Below are positions 1 through 8,950 of a stretch of DNA of 64,000 bases, in pieces. The notes under the pieces were generated by a model. It was not told the DNA's origin, made no database searches, and saw nothing but the letters and a program-made list of their open reading frames with translations. Source of the DNA: Polyangiaceae bacterium (lineage in GTDB: Bacteria; Myxococcota_A; Polyangia; Polyangiales; Polyangiaceae); NCBI GenBank assembly GCA_025936115.1, contig JAICTZ010000008.1:178322-242321 (forward strand). The letters run 5' to 3'. The position numbers were made by a program, and so were the translations under genes. Each line of letters starts with the position of its first letter. Position 1 is the first letter of the stretch.

Positions 1-903
1 AAAGTCAGTGCGCGGCTGCCGCTCGAGCGCCACGTCGAGATAATAGAGGTGCGTCGCACGCAGCCGTTGGGCCGCATCGAACACGGCGGTCGGCAGCGGA
101 TCGATGAGTCCGAGCAGCGCCTTGAGCGGAGCCGTCGAGATCAGCACGTCGAACGGCACGCGCTCGTCGTCGAACTCGAGCACGCGCGCGTCCAGATCGA
201 TGCGCCGCGGCTCGCGCCCGAGCTCGACGTGCGCCGAGCGCCGGTACATCGCGCGCGGCAGCTCACCGATGCCGAGCCGGGGATAGAGGAACTTCTGATT
301 GTACCCGAGCTCGCGCTGATTGAGCCCCACGGCGCCCGCGATCACGTCCTCGAGCGTCGGCAGCGGCACGAAGCGCTCGCACCACGCGCTCGTGATCTCG
401 TGCGGGGCCACACCCCAGAGCCTCGCGTTGTACGGCACCATGAAGTGCCGCGTGATGCCGGCGCCGAAGTGCTGCAGACAAAACTCTTCGAAATTTTGGG
501 GGGGCGGCTGCGGCCCCGCAAAGTGCGCTTTGACGAAATCGAGCACGCACTCGTTCGCGACGGCGGGCGGCAGCCCGAAGGTGTTCGCTTGAAACGGGTA
601 ACGCGTGTAAACGCCGTTCGACCAAATCACGCTCCGTCGCACGATTTCCCGCAGATCTCCCGCGAGCCAGTCGCACACCCGTTCGCGCAGCGCCACATCG
701 CGCAAGTGCAAGAGGTGGCCCGTGCGATCGAAGCGGTAGCCTTCATCGAACGTCGTCGTAGCGTGTCCGCCCGGCCAGGCGAGACGCTCGAAAACGCGGT
801 GTTCGACCCCGAGCCGCGTGAGCTCGAGCCCCGCGTGGAGGCCCGCGAGTCCCGCGCCGAGCACGGCGACGGGCAGTGCTTTTGCCGTCGGAGACACCGC
901 CAT
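1..903 (-). CDS. FAD-dependent oxidoreductase (amine-oxidase / UDP-galactopyranose mutase-like), partial
   Basis: The gene runs leftward and is cut by the window edge, so only the first 301 residues are visible. It starts at an ATG at 901-903 (MAVSPTAKALPVAVLGAG). Residues about 12-40 form an N-terminal dinucleotide-binding fold (VLGAGLAGLHAGLEL, then an acidic VFER strand end), and a GG(H) motif follows (WPGGHATTF). The order and spacing resemble NAD(P)-binding Rossmann-like/protoporphyrinogen-oxidase or UDP-galactopyranose-mutase-like flavoproteins that act on glycans or polyisoprenoids. The substrate cannot be told from this part. It is divergent from the acyltransferase-like gene at 975, with start codons about 70 bp apart. 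Confidence 0.8.
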   Translation of the reverse strand, partial: MAVSPTAKALPVAVLGAGLAGLHAGLELTRLGVEHRVFERLAWPGGHATTTFDEGYRFDRTGHLLHLRDVALRERVCDWLAGDLREIVRRSVIWSNGVYTRYPFQANTFGLPPAVANECVLDFVKAHFAGPQPPPQNFEEFCLQHFGAGITRHFMVPYNARLWGVAPHEITSAWCERFVPLPTLEDVIAGAVGLNQRELGYNQKFLYPRLGIGELPRAMYRRSAHVELGREPRRIDLDARVLEFDDERVPFDVLISTAPLKALLGLIDPLPTAVFDAAQRLRATHLYYLDVALERQPRTDF

Positions 904-974
904 GCGCGGCGGGGACCCTACGGAAGGCCTGGCGCTCTGTCCAGCGCGCTTTATATGGGCTAACCGCGAAGCTC

Positions 975-2177
975 ATGGCCGCTCCCGTGCTCTCGGAAGC
1001 TCCTCTCGATGGCGTGCAGGTCGCGCCTGCGGCCCGCCCCCGCCGCGACGACGCCATCGACTGGCTGCGCGGCCTCGTGATGGCCATCATGGTGCTCGAT
1101 CACGCGCGCGACTTCTGGATGGGCTTTCGGATACGCCCCACCGATCTCGCCCACACGACGCCCGTGCTGTTCGCGACGCGCTTCGTCACGCATTTTTGCG
1201 CCCCCGTCTTCGTGCTGCTCGCGGGTACGGCCGCCTACCTGTACGGCAGGACGCGCAGTCCCGGCGAGCGCACGCGCTTTTTGCTGTCGCGCGGCCTGTT
1301 CCTCGTCGTGCTCGAGCTCACCGTGATCCGGATGATGTGGGTGCCGGATCCGTTTTACCACTTCACCGTACTGCAGGTGATCTGGGCCATTGGCTGGTCG
1401 CTCGTCGTGCTCGCGGGGCTCGCCTACGCGCCCCGCCCAGTCATCTTCGGCGTCGGCGCCGTGCTCGTGCTCGGGCACAACGCGCTCGACGGGGTGCACG
1501 CGCGCGAATTCGGCGCTTTCGCTCCGTTCTGGAACATCCTGCACGAACGCGCGGCGCTCAAACCGTGGCCCGGCCGCACGTTCTTCGTCTCGTATCCGCT
1601 CGTGCCCTGGATCGGCGTGATGGCGCTCGGCTACGCCTTCGGTCCGATCGTGGAGCGGCCACCCGCGTGGCGGCGTAGCTTCTGCCTGAAGCTCGGCCTC
1701 GCGCTCACGCTCGCGTTCTTCGTGCTGCGCGCCGTCAATCACTACGGCGATCCCGCACCCTGGAGCACGCAGCGCTCGCCGGTCTTCACGCTGCTTTCGT
1801 TCTTCAACGTCGAGAAATACCCGCCGTCGCTCGACTATCTGCTCGTGACGCTGGGCCCCGCGCTCGTCCTCTTCGCGTTCGCGCCGGCCCTCGCGGCCCG
1901 CTCGCGTTTCCTCGTCAATTTCGGCAAGGTGCCGCTGCTCTTTTACGTCGCACACCTGTTTCTGCTGCGTTACGCGTCGATTCCCGTCGCCGTGGCACGT
2001 TTCGGCACGGCGGCCGCGTTCACTCCGCCGCCCAAGGGCACGGGCGGAAGCCCGGAATTTCCCCTGATCGTCACGTACTTGGTCTGGATCGTCGCGCTCC
2101 TCGCCCTCTACCCGCTCTGTCGCTGGTACGCTCACCTGAAGGCCACGAAGAAGGCCGTCTGGATGAGCTACCTTTGA
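975..2177 (+). CDS. Multi-pass membrane protein, DUF1624 / heparan-alpha-glucosaminide N-acetyltransferase-like
   Basis: 400 residues from the ATG at 975; the open frame begins upstream, but the family similarity starts soon after this Met. The hallmark DWLRGLVMAIMVLDHARDFW near residue 25 is the first membrane helix of the DUF1624/acyltransferase-3-like superfamily, with a conserved His in the helix. About eight to ten further hydrophobic segments follow, and a basic tail ends the protein. Family members are thought to move acyl groups across the inner membrane to sugars; the substrate here is unknown. The stop codon overlaps the TTG start of udk (TTGA), so the two are translationally coupled. 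Confidence 0.8.
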   Translation: MAAPVLSEAPLDGVQVAPAARPRRDDAIDWLRGLVMAIMVLDHARDFWMGFRIRPTDLAHTTPVLFATRFVTHFCAPVFVLLAGTAAYLYGRTRSPGERTRFLLSRGLFLVVLELTVIRMMWVPDPFYHFTVLQVIWAIGWSLVVLAGLAYAPRPVIFGVGAVLVLGHNALDGVHAREFGAFAPFWNILHERAALKPWPGRTFFVSYPLVPWIGVMALGYAFGPIVERPPAWRRSFCLKLGLALTLAFFVLRAVNHYGDPAPWSTQRSPVFTLLSFFNVEKYPPSLDYLLVTLGPALVLFAFAPALAARSRFLVNFGKVPLLFYVAHLFLLRYASIPVAVARFGTAAAFTPPPKGTGGSPEFPLIVTYLVWIVALLALYPLCRWYAHLKATKKAVWMSYL

Positions 2178-2809
2178 AGCGAAATTCACTCCTCATCGGC
2201 ATCGCCGGCGGGACGGGCAGCGGCAAGACGACGCTCGCTCAACGCATCGAAGCGGCGTTGCCGAACGACGTCACGGTGCTCGAGCAGGACAGCTACTACC
2301 GCGATCGCTCGCACCTCGCGCCCGCCGAGCGCGCGATGGTCAACTACGACGAGCCGGCTGCGCTCGAGAACGATTTGCTCGCCGCGCACCTCGAGGCGCT
2401 CCGCGACGGCCAAGTCGTCGACGCCCCCGAGTACGATTTTTCCACGCACACGCGCCGCCGCGCCACGCGCCGCATCGCGCCCTCACCCATCGTCGTCGTC
2501 GAGGGCATCCTGCTCTTCGCCGTGCGCGAGCTGCGCGAGGTCTTGGATTTGCGCATCTTCGTCGACACCGACGACGACATCCGCCTCATGCGCCGCATCC
2601 GGCGCGACATCCTCGACCGCGGCCGCGACATCGCGGACATCGAGCGGCAGTACCACGACAGCGTCCGACCGATGCACCTCTTGCACGTCGCGCCGAGCAA
2701 GCGCTTCGCGCACCTGATCGTGCCGGAAGGCGGCGAAAACGCGGAAGCGCTCGACGTCATCGTCGGCCGCCTGCGTTACCTCGTGCTCGACGCGACGCCG
2801 CGCGGGTGA
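2174..2809 (+). CDS. udk: Uridine kinase
   Basis: 211 residues, the normal length for bacterial uridine kinases. It phosphorylates uridine and cytidine to the monophosphates in pyrimidine salvage (cytoplasm). The P-loop is at residues 12-20 (GGTGSGKTT), followed by the family's QDSYYRD and YDEP segments (uridine-binding side), a VVEGILLF strand and the IRRDILDRGRD lid. The start is a TTG that overlaps the stop of the membrane acyltransferase-like gene by 4 bp. No ATG fits better, because the P-loop lies only 11 residues in. Confidence 0.95.
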   Translation: MKRNSLLIGIAGGTGSGKTTLAQRIEAALPNDVTVLEQDSYYRDRSHLAPAERAMVNYDEPAALENDLLAAHLEALRDGQVVDAPEYDFSTHTRRRATRRIAPSPIVVVEGILLFAVRELREVLDLRIFVDTDDDIRLMRRIRRDILDRGRDIADIERQYHDSVRPMHLLHVAPSKRFAHLIVPEGGENAEALDVIVGRLRYLVLDATPRG

Positions 2810-2816
2810 GGGCCGC

Positions 2817-3473
2817 TCACCACTGCTCGACGGGCCAGCCGCGCTGGCGCGCCAGGCGGCGGAGACGGGCGTCGGGGTTGACGACGCGCGGATGTCGCAC
2901 GGCTTCGAGCAGCGGCAAATCGGTGATGCTGTCGCTGTAGAACGTCGCTTCGGCGAGCTCGAAGCCCTGCCGCTCGGCGAGCCGGCGCGCTCGCTCGAGC
3001 TTGCCCGGGCCGTAGCAGAGCGGGTCGATGGGGCGCCCGGTGAAGCGGCCGTCGGCGTCGAGCTCGAGCTCCGTGCACACCACTTCTTCGATGCCGAGCT
3101 CGAGCGCGAGCGGCTGCGCGGCGTATTTCGTGGCGCCCGTCACGATCGCGACGAGATCGCCCTGTTCGCGGTGCCGCTCCACGGCGGCGCGCCCGGCCGG
3201 CTGCACGTGGGGCAGCACGTAATCCTTGAACCAACCCTCGCACGACTCGATGAGCGCGCGCTCTTCGGTACCGCGGAAGTGCTCGAGCGCCTGCAGCGCG
3301 ACGCGCGGCGCGTCGATGACACCGAGCGTGTACTGCGCCATCCACCAGCTCACGCGCAGGGCGTCGCGCAGCGTGACTTCTCCTCGATCACGCCGGTAAC
3401 GCGTGTAAAGTCCCGCCGTGTCCTTTTTGACCAGCGTCCGATCCATGTCGAAGAGGGCGCCGAGCCGGGCCAT
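2817..3473 (-). CDS. HAD-IB family phosphatase (SerB-like)
   Basis: 218 residues. All haloacid-dehalogenase motifs are visible: the nucleophile/acid pair D9 and D11 in LFDMDRTL, the Thr of IVTGAT (motif II), the Lys of PGKLERA (motif III) and the acidic SDSITDLPLL (motif IV). The helical cap between motif I and II and the overall length match HAD subfamily IB proteins such as phosphoserine phosphatase and the SerB/CicA-like group. The substrate cannot be assigned. It is convergent with udk (7 bp apart) and divergent from hrpB across a repeat-bearing intergenic region. Confidence 0.88.
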   Translation of the reverse strand: MARLGALFDMDRTLVKKDTAGLYTRYRRDRGEVTLRDALRVSWWMAQYTLGVIDAPRVALQALEHFRGTEERALIESCEGWFKDYVLPHVQPAGRAAVERHREQGDLVAIVTGATKYAAQPLALELGIEEVVCTELELDADGRFTGRPIDPLCYGPGKLERARRLAERQGFELAEATFYSDSITDLPLLEAVRHPRVVNPDARLRRLARQRGWPVEQW

Positions 3474-3569
3474 ACCGGCGCATCTTAGTGTCAGCGCTCA
3501 CATTTCTCTCGGTGTTTTCGGTTTTCTCGAGCGCTTCCGCTCTTGGAGCGGGCTCAGGGAACCGCCCTG

Positions 3570-3666
3570 CGCCCAATTCGGTCAGAAGCAGGCCGGCGTT
3601 GGGTTCGCCAGAGCATTCGCGTGGCCGTTGGTCTCTCCACCAGATCGTGATCTGGCCTTCCGAGAC
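3570..3666 (-). repeat. Degenerate single arm of a dispersed palindromic repeat
   Basis: Read on the minus strand from 3666, this stretch begins GTCTCGGAAGGCCAGATC and is followed by GACCA, GGCCACGCGAA and a GGCGAA/CGCC/GGCC segment. It matches the left arms of the elements at 16493 and 25443 (GTCTTGGAARRCCAGATC, then GACC, CACGCGAA, CCGGCGAG). A convincing second arm is not seen toward 3540, although TCTTGGAGCGGGC there could be a decayed terminus. It lies in the 279-bp divergent gap between the HAD phosphatase and hrpB. Confidence 0.55.
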
Positions 3667-3752
3667 TCTCACGCGAGTTTTGGGCACGACTTGCCTCTGC
3701 GTGGACGCCGAGATCGCGATCCCGTCGCGGCGTACCCGCGTAGCTGAACCCG

Positions 3753-6320
3753 ATGGCCGCGAACGCCGCTTTGCTCGCTCCGCTGCCGATCGACGCCGTG
3801 ATCCCGGAAATCCTCGCGCGCGTCGCGGCCGAGCACGCGCTCGTGCTCGAGGCACCGCCCGGCGCGGGCAAGACGACGCGCGTGCCGTGGGCGCTCCATG
3901 CCGCGGGCGACGGCCGTGGTGAGGTGATCGTGACCGAGCCGCGCCGCCTCGCCGCACGCATGGCGGCGCGCCGCGTCGCGAGCGAACGCTCGCTCAAGCT
4001 CGGAGAAACGGTCGGCTATAGCGTGCGTTTCGAGGACGTGGCTGGCCCGCACACGCGCGTGCGCTACGTGACCGAGGGCGTGCTCGTGCGCCGCCTGCTC
4101 GACGATCCGGAGCTACGGGGCGTCCGTGCCGTCGTGCTCGATGAATTCCACGAGCGCCACCTCGAGAGCGATCTGTTGCTCGCGCTACTCGCGCGCCTGC
4201 GACGGAGTGCGCGCCCCGAGCTCGACCTGGTCGTGATGAGCGCGACGCTCGACGCCGAACCCGTCGCAGCCTTCCTTGGCGCGCCGCGCCTGCGCAGCGA
4301 GGGCCGCGCTTTCCCCGTCAGCGTCGAGCACCTGCCCGCGGTGGACGAGCGCCCACTCGAAAAGCAGGTGACGAGTGCCGTCCGCCGGCTGCTCGACGAG
4401 CAAAGTAGCGGACACATCTTGGTTTTCTTGCCGGGCGCCGCCGAGATTCGGCGCGCGGGCGAGGCCCTCGGAACCCTCGCGAGCGAGCGGGGCGTGCTCG
4501 TGCTTCCGCTGCACGGCGACCTGCCCATCGCCGAGCAAGCGCGCGCCGTCGAACCGAGCGAGCGGCGCAAAATCGTGCTCTCGACCAACGTGGCCGAATC
4601 ATCGCTCACGATCGAGGGCGTGACGGCCGTCGTCGACTCGGGCCTCGCCCGCGTCGACGGACACTCGGTCTGGACGGGCCTTTCGACGCTCGTGACGGCA
4701 AAGGTCAGCCGAGCCTCGGCCACGCAGCGCGCGGGCCGAGCCGGGCGCACGAGCGCAGGTCGCGTGCTTCGGCTCTACACACGCGGTGACTTCGAGAGCC
4801 GCCCCGAGCACGATACGCCGGAAATCCTGCGCTCCGATCTGGCGGAAGCCGCGCTCACCTTGCGCGCGGGCGGCCAGGGCGCGCTCGCTTCCGTCGGCTG
4901 GCTCACGCCACCCCCAGCGCCGAGCGCCGCTGCTGCCGAGGAGCTTCTGCGACTACTCGGCGCCGTGACGGCGAGCGGCGAGCTGTCCGAAATCGGGCGC
5001 CGCCTCGCCGCCTTACCGCTCCCGCCTCGACTCGGTCGGCTGGTCGTCGAAGGCGAGCGACGCGGAGTGGGCGAGGAAGCGGCGCTCATCGCCGCGCTCG
5101 TCGGCGAACGCGACATCCGCACGAGCACCCGCACCGCCTTCGGCGCGCGTTTCGAAGCCGCCGCGCACGCAGCAAGCGGGCCCTCGGACCTACTCGAGCT
5201 CGCCGAGCTCTTCGCCGAAGCGGAGAGCACACGCTTCGAGCACCACCGCCTGCGCTCGCTCGGCCTCGAACCGCGCGCCGTCGAGGCGGTCGCCCGGGCG
5301 CGGCGGCAAATCGCGCGCGTCGTGAAAAATACGGCGCCCCCACCCGCCGACACCGAAGCGGCCGACGCGGCGCTCCTCGCCGCCGTGCTCGCTGGCTTTC
5401 CGGACCGCGTCGCGCGCCGGCGCAAGCGCGGCGAGCGCGAGCTCGTGCTCGCCAACGGACGCGTCGCGCGGCTCTCGGAGCAAAGCGTGGTGCACGACGC
5501 CGAGCTCATGGTGGCGGTGGACGCCGAAGAGCAGCCGGGACGCGGCGCCGTCGTGCGCTGGGCGAGCGCCGTCAGCGAGAACCTCTTGCTCGAGCTCGCG
5601 GGCGACGCGATCGAGATGCGCGAAGAGCTCGTCTGGTCCTCGGAACGGGAGCGCGTCGAGAGCGTCGCGTCGATGCGGCTCGGCGCCGTCGTGCTCGACG
5701 AGAGTCGAAGCGCTGCCCGAGCCTCGCCCGAAACCGCGCGCGTGCTCGTCGCCGCGGCGCGCGAACAGCCGACACGCTATTTGAAGAGCGAAGCGGCGCT
5801 GAAGCTCGCGACCCGCCTCGCGCTCCTCGCCGAACACTTTCCGAAAGCGGATTTCCCCGCCGATCCCTCGACCAGCCTCGCCCACGCCCTCGAGACGGCC
5901 GCGACGCAGGCGCGCTCCTTTGCCGAGCTCGCCGAGCTCGATTGGCTCTCGCTCGTCACGGCCGAGCTCTCGCCCGCCCAGCGTCGCTTGCTGGAGGAGG
6001 AGACGCCCGAGCGCGTGCGGCTCGGCGGCGGCCGCAGCGTCGAAGTACACTACGAGAGCGGACGCGCGCCGTTCGTCGAATCACGCCTGCAGGACTTCTT
6101 CGGCGCCGCGCGCGGTCCGCACATTCTCGGCGGCCGCGTGCCGCTCACCTTGCATCTGCTCGCGCCGAACCAGCGCGCGGTGCAAGTGACGACCGATTTG
6201 GCGGGCTTTTGGGAACGTCATTATCCGGCCGTCCGCCGCGAGCTCATGCGCCGTTACCCGCGGCATGCCTGGCCCGAGGACGGACGCAACGCGGAGCCGC
6301 CGCCGCCGAAACGGCGTTGA
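3753..6320 (+). CDS. hrpB: ATP-dependent DExH helicase HrpB
   Basis: 855 residues, close to the usual HrpB length (about 820-850). Helicase motifs appear in order: I at 37-42 (GAGKTT), Ia TEPRRLAARM, II at 130-133 (DEFH, the DExH form), III SAT at 163-165, then the C-terminal RecA-like lobe with STNVAESSLTIEGV (V) and QRAGRAGR (VI). An HA2-like helical region and the HrpB C-terminal domain (FGAARGPHILGG) end the protein. This is a cytoplasmic RNA-helicase family; its precise role in most bacteria is not settled. The first ATG is used. It is convergent with mutS, leaving 13 bp. Confidence 0.95.
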   Translation: MAANAALLAPLPIDAVIPEILARVAAEHALVLEAPPGAGKTTRVPWALHAAGDGRGEVIVTEPRRLAARMAARRVASERSLKLGETVGYSVRFEDVAGPHTRVRYVTEGVLVRRLLDDPELRGVRAVVLDEFHERHLESDLLLALLARLRRSARPELDLVVMSATLDAEPVAAFLGAPRLRSEGRAFPVSVEHLPAVDERPLEKQVTSAVRRLLDEQSSGHILVFLPGAAEIRRAGEALGTLASERGVLVLPLHGDLPIAEQARAVEPSERRKIVLSTNVAESSLTIEGVTAVVDSGLARVDGHSVWTGLSTLVTAKVSRASATQRAGRAGRTSAGRVLRLYTRGDFESRPEHDTPEILRSDLAEAALTLRAGGQGALASVGWLTPPPAPSAAAAEELLRLLGAVTASGELSEIGRRLAALPLPPRLGRLVVEGERRGVGEEAALIAALVGERDIRTSTRTAFGARFEAAAHAASGPSDLLELAELFAEAESTRFEHHRLRSLGLEPRAVEAVARARRQIARVVKNTAPPPADTEAADAALLAAVLAGFPDRVARRRKRGERELVLANGRVARLSEQSVVHDAELMVAVDAEEQPGRGAVVRWASAVSENLLLELAGDAIEMREELVWSSERERVESVASMRLGAVVLDESRSAARASPETARVLVAAAREQPTRYLKSEAALKLATRLALLAEHFPKADFPADPSTSLAHALETAATQARSFAELAELDWLSLVTAELSPAQRRLLEEETPERVRLGGGRSVEVHYESGRAPFVESRLQDFFGAARGPHILGGRVPLTLHLLAPNQRAVQVTTDLAGFWERHYPAVRRELMRRYPRHAWPEDGRNAEPPPPKRR

Positions 6321-6333
6321 TTGCGGCGGGAGA

Positions 6334-8925
6334 CTACAGCCGCTGCTTGAGCCGCGCGAGCAGCTGCAGCGCCTCGAGCCCCGTCAAACGGTCGAGATCG
6401 AGCGCGCGTAGCGTCGCGAGCGCCTCGCGCTCCACGGGCGAGTCACCGGTCTTCGCGGCAAAAAGCCCGAGCTGGTCGGAATGCGCCGCCTTCGGCTTGG
6501 CCGGCTGCTGCTTGCCGTCTTGCTCGAGCGTCTCGAGGATGGCGCGCGCTCTGGCGAGCACGGGCTCGGGCAGCCCGGCGAGCTTGGCGACCGCCACGCC
6601 GTAGCTGCGACTCGCGGCGCCGCGTTGCAAGCGATGCAAAAAGACCACGTCGCCGTCGAGCTCGCGCGCGCTCACGCAGTAGTTGGCGACGTGAGTGCTC
6701 GCTTCCGAGAGCGCCGTGAGCTCGTGGTAGTGCGTCGCGAAGAGCGCGCGGCAGCCGACGGCGTCGTCGAGGTATTCCGCGACGGCCCAAGCAATCGAAA
6801 GTCCGTCGAAGGTGCTCGTGCCGCGGCCGATTTCGTCGAGGATCACGAGCGAGCGGCGCGTCGCGGAACGCAGAATTTCCGCGGTTTCGCGCATTTCGAC
6901 CATGAACGTGCTCTCGCCGCGCGCGAGATTGTCACTCGCGCCGACGCGCGATAGCACACGATCGACGAGCCCGATGCGCGCGCTGCGCGCCGGCACGTAG
7001 CTGCCCATCTGCGCGAGAATGACGGAGAGCGCGACCTGGCGGAGCAAGGTGCTCTTGCCCGCCATGTTCGGACCGGTGACGAGCCAGAGCCGCTCGGCGC
7101 CGAGCGACAGCGTCACGTCGTTCGGCACGAAGCGGCCCTGCGCGGCGAGCCGCTCGACGACGGGGTGACGCCCGTCGCGCAGCACGATTTCATCGGATTC
7201 GTCGACGGCGGGGCGCGCGTAGTCGTAACGGTGCGCCGTATCGGCGAGCCCCGCCGCGACGTCCCAACGTGCGATGCGCGCCGCGAGCGCTTTGACGCGT
7301 TCACTCTCCGCGCCCGCGCGCGCGACGAGAGCGCGCAGGAGGTCGAGCTCGCGCTCGCGGTGGCGTTCCTCGGCGTGCAGGATGCGATCGGCGAGCTCGT
7401 CGAGCTCGGCCGTCGTGTAGCGCTCGCCGCTCGCGACCGTTTGCTTGCGCCGGAAATGCTCGGGCACGCGCGCGGCGTGGGTGCGCGTCACTTCGATGTA
7501 CCAGCCGAAAACGCGCGTGTAGCGCAGCTTGAGCGAGCCGATGCCGGTCTCTTGACGAAAGCGCGCCTCGAGCTCGACCATGCGCTCGGCGCCGCTCTTT
7601 GCGAGCCCGGCGAGGTCAGCGAGCTCGGGGTCGTAGCCGGCCCGGAACACGGCACCGTCCTTGGGCTGCTGCGGCGGCCGCTCCACGAGCGCGCGCTCGA
7701 GCTCGGCACGGAGCTCGGACACGGTGTCCACCGGCGCGGCGAGGCCGAGCGTCTCGCGCATGGCCGCGTCGCTCTGCGAGTCGAGCACGCGAACGCTCTC
7801 CGCCGCGCCGCCGAGGCCGTCGCGCAGAGCGCCGAGCTCGCGCGGTGTCGCCTCGCCGAGGGCGGCGCGCATCGCGAGGCGCTCGAGATCGCCCACGCCC
7901 GCGAGCGCCGCGCGTAGCTCTTCGCGCAGCCGCGGGTTTTGTACGAAGAGCTCCACTTGATCCAGCCGCCGGCGGATGCGCGCCACGTCGGCGAGGGGCG
8001 TGAGCAAGCGCCGCCGGAGTAAGCGCGCGCCGGGCGGCGTCACCGTGCGATCCATGACCCCGAGTAGGGACGCCGCGCGCCCCGCGGGGCTCTCGACGAG
8101 CTCGAGGTGCCCCTGAGCCGTTGGATCGATCACGAGCGTCGCCTTGGAATCCCAGCGTGCGATGCGCCGAACCGGCAGCGGCGCCCCCGGGCTGCAGGCA
8201 CGCGCGAAGCGCAAGACACGCGCGACGGCGCGCCGGGCCGCGGGTGGGACGCGCTCGGCGTCGTCGGCGAGCTCGCCGAGCGAGGCGACGAGCTCAGCCT
8301 CGGCGAGCGGCGCGTCGTCGCGCAGCGCAAAACGGCCGAGCGCGGCGAGTCCCGCCTTGACGGCGCCGAGCGCCGCCGGCTCGAGGTCCGTTGCCGCCCC
8401 GAGCAATACCTCACGGGCATGCGCGCGGCCGATCTCGGCGAAGAGCAGCGTCGCGTCGGCGAGCTCGGCTGCCGCAAGCTCGCCGGTGGACAGATCGAGC
8501 AGCGCGAGCCCCACGGCGCTCGCACCGAGCTCGATCGCCGCCAGGTAATTGTTCGCGCCCGCGTCGAGCTGCTCGCGATCGGTCACGAGCCCCGGCGTGA
8601 TGACCCGCACGACCTCGCGCGGGACGATGCCCTTGACCTTGGCAGGGTCGGCCATCTGCTCGCACAGGGCCACCTTGTGTCCGAGCTCGAGCAACTTCGC
8701 GACGTAGCCCGCGGCCGCGTGGTGCGGCACTCCCGCCATCGGGATCTCGTCCGGCTTCCCGCGATTTCGGCTCGTGAGCGTCAAATCGAGCAAGCGCGCG
8801 CCGAGCACGGCGTCGTCGCCGAACATCTCGTAAAAATCGCCCAGGCGGAAGAAGACGATGGCGTCCGGATGGGCGCGCTTGGCCGCCGCGTGCTGTTGCA
8901 TCACGGGCGTCGCCTTGGCGTTCAC
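6334..8925 (-). CDS. mutS: DNA mismatch repair protein MutS
   Basis: 863 residues, the normal size. MutS binds mismatched DNA and uses ATP to start repair with MutL. The mismatch-reading Phe-X-Glu is at residues 31-33 (GDFYEMFGDD). A connector, lever and clamp region follows, then the ATPase domain with Walker A GPNMAGKST near residue 620, Walker B VILDEIGRGTSTFDG and the ATHYHELT His loop. The start ATG is well placed (MNAKATPVMQQ). The gene directly upstream on the same strand belongs to an unrelated lipoprotein pair, which ends 26 bp before it. Confidence 0.97.
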   Translation of the reverse strand: MNAKATPVMQQHAAAKRAHPDAIVFFRLGDFYEMFGDDAVLGARLLDLTLTSRNRGKPDEIPMAGVPHHAAAGYVAKLLELGHKVALCEQMADPAKVKGIVPREVVRVITPGLVTDREQLDAGANNYLAAIELGASAVGLALLDLSTGELAAAELADATLLFAEIGRAHAREVLLGAATDLEPAALGAVKAGLAALGRFALRDDAPLAEAELVASLGELADDAERVPPAARRAVARVLRFARACSPGAPLPVRRIARWDSKATLVIDPTAQGHLELVESPAGRAASLLGVMDRTVTPPGARLLRRRLLTPLADVARIRRRLDQVELFVQNPRLREELRAALAGVGDLERLAMRAALGEATPRELGALRDGLGGAAESVRVLDSQSDAAMRETLGLAAPVDTVSELRAELERALVERPPQQPKDGAVFRAGYDPELADLAGLAKSGAERMVELEARFRQETGIGSLKLRYTRVFGWYIEVTRTHAARVPEHFRRKQTVASGERYTTAELDELADRILHAEERHRERELDLLRALVARAGAESERVKALAARIARWDVAAGLADTAHRYDYARPAVDESDEIVLRDGRHPVVERLAAQGRFVPNDVTLSLGAERLWLVTGPNMAGKSTLLRQVALSVILAQMGSYVPARSARIGLVDRVLSRVGASDNLARGESTFMVEMRETAEILRSATRRSLVILDEIGRGTSTFDGLSIAWAVAEYLDDAVGCRALFATHYHELTALSEASTHVANYCVSARELDGDVVFLHRLQRGAASRSYGVAVAKLAGLPEPVLARARAILETLEQDGKQQPAKPKAAHSDQLGLFAAKTGDSPVEREALATLRALDLDRLTGLEALQLLARLKQRL

Positions 8926-8950
8926 GCGTCGTGCCTCCCGGCCGCGGGCC

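Noticed and set aside
960..2189. A 409-codon minus-strand frame opposite the acyltransferase-like gene
   Set aside because: Low-complexity Arg/Glu/His antisense product; the plus strand encodes a clear membrane protein family.
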